Below, one piece after another: positions 24,716-32,336 of a stretch of DNA of 64,000 bases. This DNA comes from Pseudonocardia thermophila (GTDB taxonomy: Bacteria > Actinomycetota > Actinomycetes > Mycobacteriales > Pseudonocardiaceae), in the NCBI RefSeq assembly GCF_900142365.1, contig NZ_FRAP01000024.1, positions 1 through 64,000 on the forward strand, in the 5' to 3' direction. The translations under genes were made by a program, and so were the position numbers. The notes beneath the pieces are model-generated. The model made no database searches and was not told the origin of the DNA. It saw nothing but the letters and a program-made list of their open reading frames with translations. Each line of letters opens with the position of its first letter. Within the stretch, counting starts at the first letter, position 1.

Positions 24716-25453
24716 TCAGCGGGGCAGGCGCCGCCACAGGGCCCGCGGCGCGTGCTTCGCCACCGCGAAGATCAGCCGCAGCACCCCGGGCACCCACACC
24801 TCGTCGCGGCCCTTCCGCAGCGCCGCGACGGTGGCGTCGGCGACCTGGCTGGGCGTGGAGGAGAACGGCGCAGGCGTCATCCCCGCGGTCATCCGGCCGA
24901 TCACGAAGCCGGGCCGGACCAGCAGCAACCGCACGCCGGACCCGTGCAGGGCGTCGGCCAGCCCACTGGCGAGCCCGTCCAGGCCGGCCTTCGCCGAGCC
25001 GTAGACGTAGTTGGCGCGGCGCACCCGCGCCCCGGCCACCGACGAGTACACCACCAGGTCCCCACCGCCCTGGGCGCGCATGATCCGGGCGAGGTGGGTG
25101 AGCACGGCGACGTGCGCCACGTAGTCGGTGTGCACGATCGCGACGGCGTGGTCGGCGTCGCGTTCCGCACGCGCCTGGTCGCCCAGGATCCCGAAGGCCA
25201 CGATCACCGTGTCGAGCCGGCCGAACCGGCCCACGAGACCGTCCAGGAACGGCCGCTGCGCGGCGAGGTCGTCGGCGTCGAACTCAGCGCGGTGCACGTC
25301 GGCCGCGCCGGCCGCCCGCACCGCCGCCTCCTCCGCGTCGAGGTCGTGGGAGCGGCGCGCGGCCAGCACCACCGTCGCGCCCTTCGCCAGCCGGGTCGCG
25401 ACCGCGACCCCGATCTCGCTCCGCCCGCCCAGTACCACCACGGTCCGCGTCAC
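24716..25453 (-). CDS. Short-chain dehydrogenase resembling decaprenylphosphoryl-2-keto-ribose reductase (DprE2)
   Basis: 245 residues. N-terminal NAD(P)-binding loop GGRSEIGVAVATRL has the GxSEIG form typical of DprE2 rather than the classical TGxxxGxG; catalytic YVYGSAKAG (Tyr-x3-Lys) and Ser in VVYSSVAG. DprE2 with DprE1 epimerises decaprenylphosphoryl-ribose to the arabinose donor for arabinogalactan. No dprE1 is adjacent, so it may be a paralogue with another substrate. GTG start at 25453. Confidence 0.75.
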   Translation of the reverse strand: MTRTVVVLGGRSEIGVAVATRLAKGATVVLAARRSHDLDAEEAAVRAAGAADVHRAEFDADDLAAQRPFLDGLVGRFGRLDTVIVAFGILGDQARAERDADHAVAIVHTDYVAHVAVLTHLARIMRAQGGGDLVVYSSVAGARVRRANYVYGSAKAGLDGLASGLADALHGSGVRLLLVRPGFVIGRMTAGMTPAPFSSTPSQVADATVAALRKGRDEVWVPGVLRLIFAVAKHAPRALWRRLPR

Positions 25454-25529
25454 CGGCCCAGCCTCTCAGGCCGCCGCCACTGGTCGGGTGGGTACCCGGC
25501 CGGGTGCGCTGACCTGCGAGACTGGGCAG

Positions 25530-26318
25530 ATGCACGCCGCCGTCCTCGGCTCCCCCGTCGGCCACTCGCTCTCGCCCGTGCTGCACACCGCCGCCTACCG
25601 GGCGCTCGGCCTCGACGACTGGGTCTACACCGCCCACGAGTGCACCGAGGACCAGCTGGCCGCGTTCGTCGACGGGCTCGACGAGAGGTGGGCGGGCCTG
25701 TCGCTCACGATGCCGCTCAAGCGGGTGGCCCTCGAGGTCGCCACCGACGCCTCACCGCTCGCCGCCGCCGTCGGGGCGGCCAACACGCTGGTGTTCGACG
25801 GGCGTCGCTACGCCGACAACACCGACGTGCACGGCATCGTCGGCGCGCTCGGCGCGGTGTCCGGCCGCGCCGTGGTGCTCGGCGCAGGCGGTACGGCGCA
25901 GGCGGCGCTCGCCGCGCTGCAGCAGCTCGGCATCGAGCAGGTCGACGTCCTGGTCCGCGACCTCTCCCGAACCACCGAGCTGCGCGCCACCGCCGAACGG
26001 CTCGGCGTCGCGCCCGAGATCCACGCGGCGCTCGCCGACCCGGCGCGGTTCGTGGACGGCGCCGACGTCGTGATCTCCACCCTGCCCGCCGGGGCCGCCG
26101 ACCACATCGGCTGCCGCGGCGCCGGCACCGTCCTGGACGTCGTCTACGCACCGTGGCCGACGAAGTTCGCCCAGCAGGCGACCGGCGCGCGGGTGGTCAG
26201 CGGACTGGAGATGCTGCTGCACCAGGCCGTGGAGCAGGTGCGGCTGATGACCGGCAAACCGGGCCCGGTGGAGGCCATGCGCGCGGCGCTGGATGCCGCT
26301 GTGGCCGCGCGGCGCTGA
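25530..26318 (+). CDS. aroE: Shikimate dehydrogenase
   Basis: 262 residues. Catalyses NADPH-dependent reduction of 3-dehydroshikimate in aromatic amino-acid synthesis. Substrate-site residues appear in GSPVGHSLSPVLH (Ser-x-Ser), SLTMPLK with the catalytic lysine, and NTDVHGI with the catalytic aspartate; the cofactor loop is VLGAGGTAQAAL. Other aro genes are not here. ATG at 25530. Confidence 0.92.
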   Translation: MHAAVLGSPVGHSLSPVLHTAAYRALGLDDWVYTAHECTEDQLAAFVDGLDERWAGLSLTMPLKRVALEVATDASPLAAAVGAANTLVFDGRRYADNTDVHGIVGALGAVSGRAVVLGAGGTAQAALAALQQLGIEQVDVLVRDLSRTTELRATAERLGVAPEIHAALADPARFVDGADVVISTLPAGAADHIGCRGAGTVLDVVYAPWPTKFAQQATGARVVSGLEMLLHQAVEQVRLMTGKPGPVEAMRAALDAAVAARR

Positions 26319-26371
26319 GGTGAACTCGGCACACACCGACCGGCCCTCGCCGAACGGTTCGGGCGGGCAGA

Positions 26372-26407
26372 GTGCTCTCCGTCGATCGGGTGCTCTCAGT
26401 CGATCAG
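26372..26407. repeat. 18-bp direct duplication at the dapA 3' end
   Basis: GTGCTCTCCGTCGATCGG (26372-26389) is followed at once by GTGCTCTCAGTCGATCAG (26390-26407), 16 of 18 bases equal. The second copy holds the last dapA codons and stop. Confidence 0.7.
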
Positions 26408-27286
26408 GTGCGCCGCGCGCAGGGCTGCGCGAACCTCCTCGTAGTGCAGCTCGTCCAGCGGGACGAGCGGCAGCCGGATGCCCGGCTCGATCAGCCCCAG
26501 CTCGGCGAGCGCCCACTTCACCGGGATCGGGTTCGGCTCGACGAACAGCGCACGGTGCAGGCTCGCGAGATCGGAGTCGATCGCGGCGGCCTCCTCGGCG
26601 TTGCCGCTGGTCGCCGCCTTGCACATGCGGGCCATGGCCTCGGGCGCCACGTTCGCGGTGACGGAGATGTCACCGTGGAACCCGGCGAGCATGCTGGCGC
26701 GGGCGGTGGCGTCGTCGCCGGAGTAGAGGGCGAAGTCGGGCAGGTTCAGCGCCACGAGGTCGCGCACCCGGTCGAGATCACCCTTGGCCTCCTTGATGCC
26801 GATGATGTTGGGGATCTCGGCCAACCGCTCGACCGTGGTCGGCAGCATGTCGCATGCGGTGCGGCCGGGCACGTTGTAGAGGATCTGCGGGATGTCGACG
26901 GCCTCCGCGACGGCCTTGAAGTGTCGGAAGAGGCCCTCCTGCGGGGGCTTGTTGTAGTACGGGGTGACGAGCAGCGCCGCGTCGGCGCCTGCGTCGGCGG
27001 CCGCCTCGGTGAGGTGGATCGCCTCGGTGGTGGAGTTGGCGCCGGTGCCCGCGATGACGGGGACCCGCCCGGCCACCACGTCGATGGTGCGGCGGATGAC
27101 CTCGGTGTGCTCCTCCACGGACAGCGTGGCCGACTCACCGGTGGTGCCGACCGAGACGATGGCCGAGGTCCCGGCGAGGACCTGCCGCTCGACGAGGCGC
27201 TCCAGCGCGTCGAAGTCGATGCTCCCGTCGACGTGCATCGGGGTGACGAGCGCGACCAGGCTGCCGGTCACGATGCCCTCGATCAT
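26396..27286 (-). CDS. dapA: 4-hydroxy-tetrahydrodipicolinate synthase
   Basis: 296 residues, a class I aldolase barrel. Condenses pyruvate and aspartate semialdehyde in lysine/diaminopimelate synthesis. Visible catalytic residues: GTTGESATL (Thr pair), TPYYNKPPQEG (Tyr), YNVPGRTACDM (Arg) and the Schiff-base lysine in IIGIKEAKGD. GGAGAC lies just before the ATG. The ATG overlaps the stop of the methyltransferase gene (ATGA), suggesting coupled translation. Confidence 0.93.
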   Translation of the reverse strand: MIEGIVTGSLVALVTPMHVDGSIDFDALERLVERQVLAGTSAIVSVGTTGESATLSVEEHTEVIRRTIDVVAGRVPVIAGTGANSTTEAIHLTEAAADAGADAALLVTPYYNKPPQEGLFRHFKAVAEAVDIPQILYNVPGRTACDMLPTTVERLAEIPNIIGIKEAKGDLDRVRDLVALNLPDFALYSGDDATARASMLAGFHGDISVTANVAPEAMARMCKAATSGNAEEAAAIDSDLASLHRALFVEPNPIPVKWALAELGLIEPGIRLPLVPLDELHYEEVRAALRAAHLID

Positions 27287-27924
27287 GGTGTCTCCCACGG
27301 TGTCTCGCGTGCGCCTTGCTGCGACGATAACCCGCCCGCGGTACCGCCGACCGGGCGGTGCACCGACACGGCGTAGTGCCCTCCGCTGTACGGTGCACGG
27401 TCCCACGTCGCGTAGCGCTCGGTGAGCTGCAGCCCGGCGTCGGCGCACCATCCGTCGTAGTCGTCGAGGCTCGGCCAGCCGGGCCGCAGGGCGAACCCGG
27501 CGACGAGCCGGCCGCCCGGCGCGAGGTGGCGGGCGCAGCGGGAGACGGCGGCGGCCCGGTCCGCCGCGGCCACGTAGGGGACGACGTTGCCGGCCAGCAC
27601 GACCACGTCGAACCGCTCCGGCCGGTCCAGCTCAGCCAGCGAGGCGTGCACCCAGGTCAGCTCGGGCGCCCGCTCGCGGGCCACCGCGATCATGTCCGGG
27701 TCGGAGTCGACGCCGAGCACGGCGACGCCGCGGCGGGCCAGCTCGATCGCGACCCGGCCGGTGCCGCAGCCGCCGTCGAGCACCGAGGCCGGGCCGTACG
27801 AACAGACGAAGTCGGCCTCGCCGTGCGGGTTCTCACCGCGCTCGGCCATGGCCCGCCAGCGGTCGTCGTAGCGCTCGGGATCGAAGGCGCCGCGCCACGC
27901 CGTCCAGTCTTCGGGGAGGGTCAC
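27283..27924 (-). CDS. Class I SAM-dependent methyltransferase
   Basis: 213 residues from GTG 27924 (TLPEDWTAWRGAFDPERYDD). SAM-binding motif VLDGGCGTGRVAIELA, followed by VLGVDSDPDMIAVA and a post-I acidic DVVVLAGNVVPYV, of the Methyltransf_25/11 type. Substrate unknown. The reading frame stays open upstream into the decayed ABC ATPase with no stop between, so the exact start is uncertain. Its stop overlaps the dapA start. Confidence 0.8.
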   Translation of the reverse strand: MTLPEDWTAWRGAFDPERYDDRWRAMAERGENPHGEADFVCSYGPASVLDGGCGTGRVAIELARRGVAVLGVDSDPDMIAVARERAPELTWVHASLAELDRPERFDVVVLAGNVVPYVAAADRAAAVSRCARHLAPGGRLVAGFALRPGWPSLDDYDGWCADAGLQLTERYATWDRAPYSGGHYAVSVHRPVGGTAGGLSSQQGARETPWETP

Positions 27925-28790
27925 CGCGACACGGTGCCACGCCGCAGCCGTGCCCCGGCGTCCCTCCCCACCCACCGGCTGGTCGACGGCCGCCTCGTGC
28001 CCGCCGTGCACGACCGCGGCGATCTCCCGCTTGAGCACGTTGAACTCGGGCGCCGCGACGTCCCGTGCGGACAGGTCGACCGGGACGATCCGCTCGACGT
28101 GCCCCGGCACCGCGTGGGCCGCGCCGCCCGACATCACCACCACCCGGTCGGCCAGGAACACGGCCTGCTCGATTCTGTGGGTCACGAAGACGACGGTGGT
28201 CCCGGTCTCTCGGTGGATGCGGGCCGACTCGGCCTGCATGGTGGTGCGGGTGAGCGCGTCGAGGGCGCCGAACGGCTCGTCCATGAGCAGGACCGCCGGG
28301 TCGTTCGCCAGCACCCGCGCGATGGCGACGCGCTGCTGCATGCCGCCGGACAGCTGCTTCGGGTACTTGCCGGCGAACCGTTCCAGTCCCACGGCGGCGA
28401 CCCAGCGCTCGGCGATCCGGCGGGCCTCCGCCCGTACGCACCCGCCCGGCGGGGCCCGCAGGCGACGTGCTCCCGGACGCTGCGCCAGGGGAAGCGCCCG
28501 TCGTCCTGGAACACCACTCCGCGCTGCGGACTCGGTTCAGCCACGACCTGCCCGTCGACGTGACCGTGCCCTCGGTCGGGTGCTCGAACCCGGCGATGAT
28601 GCGCAGCAGCGTCGACTTCCCGCAGCCGCTCGCCCCGACGAGGGCGACGAACTCGCCCGACGGGATGGACAGGTCGACACCGGCCAGCGCGCCGACGGCG
28701 CCGTTCGCGGTGGTGCAGGTCTTGCCCAGCCCGGAGATCTCGATGTCCCCGGCGGGCCGACTCGCGCGCGTGACCGGACGGTCCGATGGG
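27925..28790 (-). pseudogene. Decayed ABC transporter ATPase (nitrate/sulfonate/taurine type)
   Basis: All ATPase motifs can be read but in three frames: Walker A GASGCGKSTLL, Q-loop VVFQDDGRFPWRSV, signature LSGGMQQRVAIARVLA, Walker B VLLMDEPFGALDALTR, H-loop VFVTHRIEQAV. One base seems missing near 28554-28562 and another near 28427-28438. No start codon is available between an upstream TAG and Walker A, and no stop separates it from the methyltransferase. No permease or binding protein is nearby, so this looks like the remnant of a lost SsuABC/TauABC-type importer. Confidence 0.8.
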
Positions 28791-28795
28791 GACGG

Positions 28796-29617
28796 CTACG
28801 GGTGATCTGCGCGTGACACCGGCCCGTCGGCGAGCCAGCGCGCGGCCAGCTCGGTGACCTCAGCCGCGGCTCGCTCGCTCAGGTGGATGTGGTCGACGAA
28901 GAGCTCCAGGCCGTTGCCGCGGGCCACCTCGTCCCAACTGCGGCCGAGCAGGTAGTGCTCGGCCCCGGCCCGCAACGCCAGGGCGAAGGAGAACGCGAAC
29001 GCCGGCCGCTCCCCCGTCAGCTGCGCGGCCAGCCGCTCGTGCACGGGGAGGTGGTCGGCGCCCGACCGCGCGGCGATCTCCGCGATCACGGCGTTGTACG
29101 CGGCGAGGCGGTGGTTGACGTCGGAGTCGAGGTCCTCCCCGAGCGGCGGCAGCGACATCAGCGCGATCCGTGCGCCGGTCGCCGACGAGATCCGCTCGAC
29201 GACGGCTGCGAGGTTGTCCCGGTACTGGTCGAGGGGTACTTCGTCGCGGACGTCGTTGGTGCCGATCAGCAGGAGCACGGCGTCCGGCAGGCAGGCCACC
29301 ACGTCGGTGTCGACCCGGGTGAGCAGCCCGGCGGAGCGGTCGCCGTTGACGCCCGCGTTCACGATCGTGTGACCGGGGAACCGGGGCCGCAGCGCGTCCA
29401 CCCAGCTCGCGCCGAGGGTGCCGCGGGTGAGGCTGGCCCCGGCGGCGACGATCACGGGCCGTGTGGGGGCGGCTCCCTCAGCGCAGACCTGAGTGGGCGG
29501 ATCGACGGGAGCGCGCAGGAAGGTGAGGTAGCCGACGCCGGCGCCGGTCCCGAGCACGGCGACGAGCAGCAGGCTGAGGGCGAGGGCGATCCGCCTGCCG
29601 GCGAGGAGCCGGGACAT
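28796..29617 (-). CDS. Membrane-anchored or secreted SGNH-family hydrolase
   Basis: 273 residues. One N-terminal hydrophobic segment (about 10-30: LALSLLLVAVLGTGAGVGYL) serves as signal or anchor. SGNH blocks: I, VIVAAGASLTRG with the nucleophile Ser but Ala in place of the usual Asp of GDS; II, GVNGD; III, LLIGTNDVRDE; V, FVDHIHLSE with the Asp-x-x-His pair. An extracytoplasmic esterase or lipase-like enzyme of unknown substrate. ATG at 29617, 2 bp after the SDR stop, so likely co-transcribed with it. Confidence 0.85.
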   Translation of the reverse strand: MSRLLAGRRIALALSLLLVAVLGTGAGVGYLTFLRAPVDPPTQVCAEGAAPTRPVIVAAGASLTRGTLGASWVDALRPRFPGHTIVNAGVNGDRSAGLLTRVDTDVVACLPDAVLLLIGTNDVRDEVPLDQYRDNLAAVVERISSATGARIALMSLPPLGEDLDSDVNHRLAAYNAVIAEIAARSGADHLPVHERLAAQLTGERPAFAFSFALALRAGAEHYLLGRSWDEVARGNGLELFVDHIHLSERAAAEVTELAARWLADGPVSRADHP

Positions 29618-29619
29618 CG

Positions 29620-30249
29620 TCAGTACCCCAGCGCGATCGAATGACCGATCGCGGCGCGGTCGGCGAGCGCGACGAGGATCGCGCGCGCGAGATCGGCCCG
29701 GGCGATCGTGAAGCCGCCGCGCACGTTCCGGTCGATCGCGGTGCGGTAGGGACGGGAGCGGCCGTCGGTGAGCCTGGGCGGGCGCATGATCGTCCAGTCC
29801 AGGCCGCTGTCCTGCACGATCCGGTCGGTCCGGGCGAAGTCGGCGAACGAGCCGCGCAGGTAGCGCCGCAGCAGCGGCTTGACCACGGCCCGGGTGACCG
29901 GCCCGTCCCCCTCGTCGACGACGTGCCCGCTCGCGGTGACGACGACCAGCCGCCGGGTGCCCGCGGCGTGCATCGCTGCGACGATCGCGCGGGCCCCGGA
30001 GCTGCACACGGTGGTCTCCTCGCGGGAGCGGGGGCCGAGGGCGGACACGACGGCGTCTGCTCCCTTGACGGCCGGGGTGATCGCGTCCGGGTCCATGACG
30101 TCGGCGGTGACGACGTCGAGCGCCGGATGCTGCTCGATCAGCCCGGCCGCGTTGCGGACGACCGCCGTGACCTGGTGACCGGCGTCGAGCGCCTGCCGCA
30201 CGACCTGCCGCCCGGTGCCGCCGGTCGCGCCGAAGACGGTGATGCGCAT
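29620..30249 (-). CDS. NAD(P)-binding SDR-like protein (NmrA/YwnB type)
   Basis: 209 residues, atypical SDR: dinucleotide loop VFGATGGTGRQVVRQAL, then DAVVSALGPRS and LDWTIMRPPRLTDG. Relatives act as NAD(P)H-dependent reductases or redox sensors. Divergent from the TetR gene across twin palindromes, so it is the probable main target of that repressor, with the SGNH hydrolase as second gene of the operon. Confidence 0.85.
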   Translation of the reverse strand: MRITVFGATGGTGRQVVRQALDAGHQVTAVVRNAAGLIEQHPALDVVTADVMDPDAITPAVKGADAVVSALGPRSREETTVCSSGARAIVAAMHAAGTRRLVVVTASGHVVDEGDGPVTRAVVKPLLRRYLRGSFADFARTDRIVQDSGLDWTIMRPPRLTDGRSRPYRTAIDRNVRGGFTIARADLARAILVALADRAAIGHSIALGY

Positions 30250-30265
30250 GTGGCCTCCCGATCGG

Positions 30266-30309
30266 GGCTAGTGAACACTAACCCCACGATGGGCTAGTGT
30301 TCACTAACC
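30266..30309. promoter_or_regulatory. Twin TetR operator between SDR and TetR genes
   Basis: GGCTAGTGAACACTAACC (30266-30283) and GGCTAGTGTTCACTAACC (30292-30309) have the same TAGTG/CACTA dyad with swapped central bases, centres 26 bp apart. They fill the space between the two divergent starts, so one repressor can control both genes including its own. Confidence 0.8.
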
Positions 30310-30335
30310 TGTCAAGCGCGGAAGGAGACCGGCTG

Positions 30336-30914
30336 GTGAGCACGCGGGAGCGGATCCTCGACGCGGCCGAGCGGATCCTGCGCACCCGGGGTGTGGTGCA
30401 GGCCACGACCAAGGAGATCGCGCAGCAGACGGGGGTCTCGGAGCCGACGCTGTACAAGTACTTCGCGGACAAGGAGCGGCTGCTCCTCGCGGTCCTGCAG
30501 GAACGCCTCCCCTCCCCGGCCCGCGTCGCCGCCCGCCCCGGGGAGGGTGACGTCGTGGCGAACCTCGTCGAGCTCACCCACGCGATGCTGGACTTCTACC
30601 AGCGCTCGTTCCCCATGCTCGGCGCCCTGCTCGCGGACCCGCAGCGCATGGCAGCGCACCGGGAGGCGATGCGCGGGCTCGGCGCCGGCCCGGAGAAGGC
30701 GCTGGAGCCGTTCGCCGCGTACCTGCGGGCCGAGCAGGAGCGCGGCCGCATCGCCGCCGACGCCGATCCGGACGCGTGCGCGGCGCTGCTGGTGGGCGCG
30801 TGCTTCCAGCAGGCGTTCCTGCGGCTGTACGCGCAGGGGCCCGCGGCGACGGCGGCCCCGCGCTCGCAGGCCGAGGCACTGGTGCGTGCGCTGGCCGGGG
30901 CATTCGTGAGGTGA
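30336..30914 (+). CDS. TetR-family transcriptional regulator
   Basis: 192 residues. TetR_N helix-turn-helix at 5-55 (TRERILDAAERILRTRG, TTKEIAQQTGVSEPTLYKYFADKERLL) and a helical ligand-binding C-terminal domain. GTG at 30336 follows GAAGGAGA at 8 nt. Divergent from the SDR-SGNH operon with palindromic operators in between; probably an autoregulated local repressor. Confidence 0.9.
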   Translation: MSTRERILDAAERILRTRGVVQATTKEIAQQTGVSEPTLYKYFADKERLLLAVLQERLPSPARVAARPGEGDVVANLVELTHAMLDFYQRSFPMLGALLADPQRMAAHREAMRGLGAGPEKALEPFAAYLRAEQERGRIAADADPDACAALLVGACFQQAFLRLYAQGPAATAAPRSQAEALVRALAGAFVR

Positions 30915-31137
30915 CAGGAGCGCTGTGGACGCGATCCACCTCGGCCCGGCCGCGTAGCCCGGACTGCCCTACCGCGCCCGGTCGAGCACCACCGGAGGAC
31001 GACCACGACGCGCGAGCCGCGATCCGGCGACGAAGGAGCCGAGCGCACACAACACCGCGGCTCCCGGCAACGGTCAACCTGCTGCTCCGCTCCCCCGGGC
31101 ACGGAACACCGCCGCCCGTTCCCGGGTTGGAACAGCC

Positions 31138-31839
31138 GTGCAGATCGAGATCTGGTCCGACGTCGTGTGTCCCTGGTGCGCCATCGGGCGCGCCCGCTTC
31201 AACAAGGCCCTGGCCGCCTTCGAGCACCGGGACGAGGTGCAGGTGCGCTGGCGCAGCTTCGAGCTCGATCCGCAGGCCCCGCGCGAACCCGACGGCGTCG
31301 ACCTGGTCGACCACCTCGCCACCAAGTACGGGATCCCCCGCGAGCAGGCGCTCGCCATGAACCAGCGGGTCACCGAGTCGGCCGCGGCGGAGGGCCTGGA
31401 GTTCCGCCTGGACCGGGCGCAGCGCGGCGCCACGTTCGACGCCCACCGCGTGCTGCACCTAGCCGCCGACCGCGGCGTGCAGGACGCGGTGAAGGACCGG
31501 TTCTTCCGGGCCTACTTCACCGAGGGCGCCCGCATCTCCGATCCGGACGTCCTCGCCGAGCTGGCCGCCGAGGCCGGGCTGGACGCCGCTGAGGTGCGCG
31601 AGGTCCTCGCCGGCGACCGGTACGCGGCCCAGGTGCGCGCCGACCAGGCGCAGGCCCGCGCCTACGGCATCACGGGCGTGCCGTTCTTCGTGCTCGACCG
31701 CCGCTACGGGATCAGCGGCGCACAGCCCGTCGAGCTCCTCGCCTCGGCGCTGCAGCAGGCGTGGGCCGAGCACCGGCCGGTGCTGCAGCCCACCCCGGCG
31801 GCCGGGGACGCCTGCGCCGACGGCAGCTGCGCGGTCTGA
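31138..31839 (+). CDS. DsbA-family oxidoreductase (FrnE-like)
   Basis: 233 residues. Thioredoxin fold with active site SDVVCPWC (Cys11-Pro-Trp-Cys14), helical insertion, and cis-Pro loop GITGVPFFVLD. FrnE-like proteins are cytoplasmic disulfide oxidoreductases. It lacks a signal peptide and ends with an extra cysteine pair, ACADGSC. The 220 bp upstream of it show no recognisable feature. Confidence 0.88.
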   Translation: MQIEIWSDVVCPWCAIGRARFNKALAAFEHRDEVQVRWRSFELDPQAPREPDGVDLVDHLATKYGIPREQALAMNQRVTESAAAEGLEFRLDRAQRGATFDAHRVLHLAADRGVQDAVKDRFFRAYFTEGARISDPDVLAELAAEAGLDAAEVREVLAGDRYAAQVRADQAQARAYGITGVPFFVLDRRYGISGAQPVELLASALQQAWAEHRPVLQPTPAAGDACADGSCAV

Positions 31840-31856
31840 GCTCCGCGGGTGGACGC

Positions 31857-32336
31857 TCAGGAGCTCCGGCCGACCCGCTCGGCCAGCCACCGCGGGTCGC
31901 CGTCGCCGTGCAGGGCGACGACGGCGGCCAGCTGCCACACCATCGACGGCAGGAAGTCAGGGCCGAGGCCTTCGCGGTAGCGGATGATCTGCGCCGCGGA
32001 GTCCTCGTCGACCAGCGGACCGGACGTGTAGCGGGCGCGCAGGGCGCAGCGCTTGCCCAGCTCCTGCTCGATCCACGTCAGCACCGCCTCCACCAGGTCA
32101 CCGCCGACCTCGTCCCGCGCGGCGGACAGCCACCGGACCAGGATCAGGGTCACCATCAGCTCGGTGGCCCGCTGCTCGTCGGTGAAGCCGCCGGAGAACG
32201 CCGACAGGTAGCGCCGACCCGGCTCCGGGGACCGCTCGGAGAGCGTGTGCGTCACCGCGTCCAGGATCAGCTCGGAGATGCGCTCGGCGATCGCGTCCTC
32301 GGCCGGACCCGGCGCCTTGACCCTGCTCTTCGTCAC
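31857..32336 (-). CDS. Conserved-looking hypothetical protein
   Basis: About 159 residues; not recognised. It is mostly helical, with an N-terminal basic segment (TKSRVKAPGPAEDAIAERIS), the stretch LSAFSGGFTDEQRATELMVTLILVRWL and a C-terminal MVWQLAAVVALHG; no signal peptide or clear membrane span. The GTG at 32336 overlaps the ilvD stop (GTGA), placing it third in an MFS-ilvD operon by translational coupling. A second GTG lies one codon upstream. Confidence 0.6.
   Translation of the reverse strand: MTKSRVKAPGPAEDAIAERISELILDAVTHTLSERSPEPGRRYLSAFSGGFTDEQRATELMVTLILVRWLSAARDEVGGDLVEAVLTWIEQELGKRCALRARYTSGPLVDEDSAAQIIRYREGLGPDFLPSMVWQLAAVVALHGDGDPRWLAERVGRSS

Noticed and set aside
27283..28392. 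Natural ABC ATPase-methyltransferase fusion protein
   Set aside because: The ATPase part is frameshifted upstream and lacks a start codon; the open frame into the methyltransferase is most simply chance.
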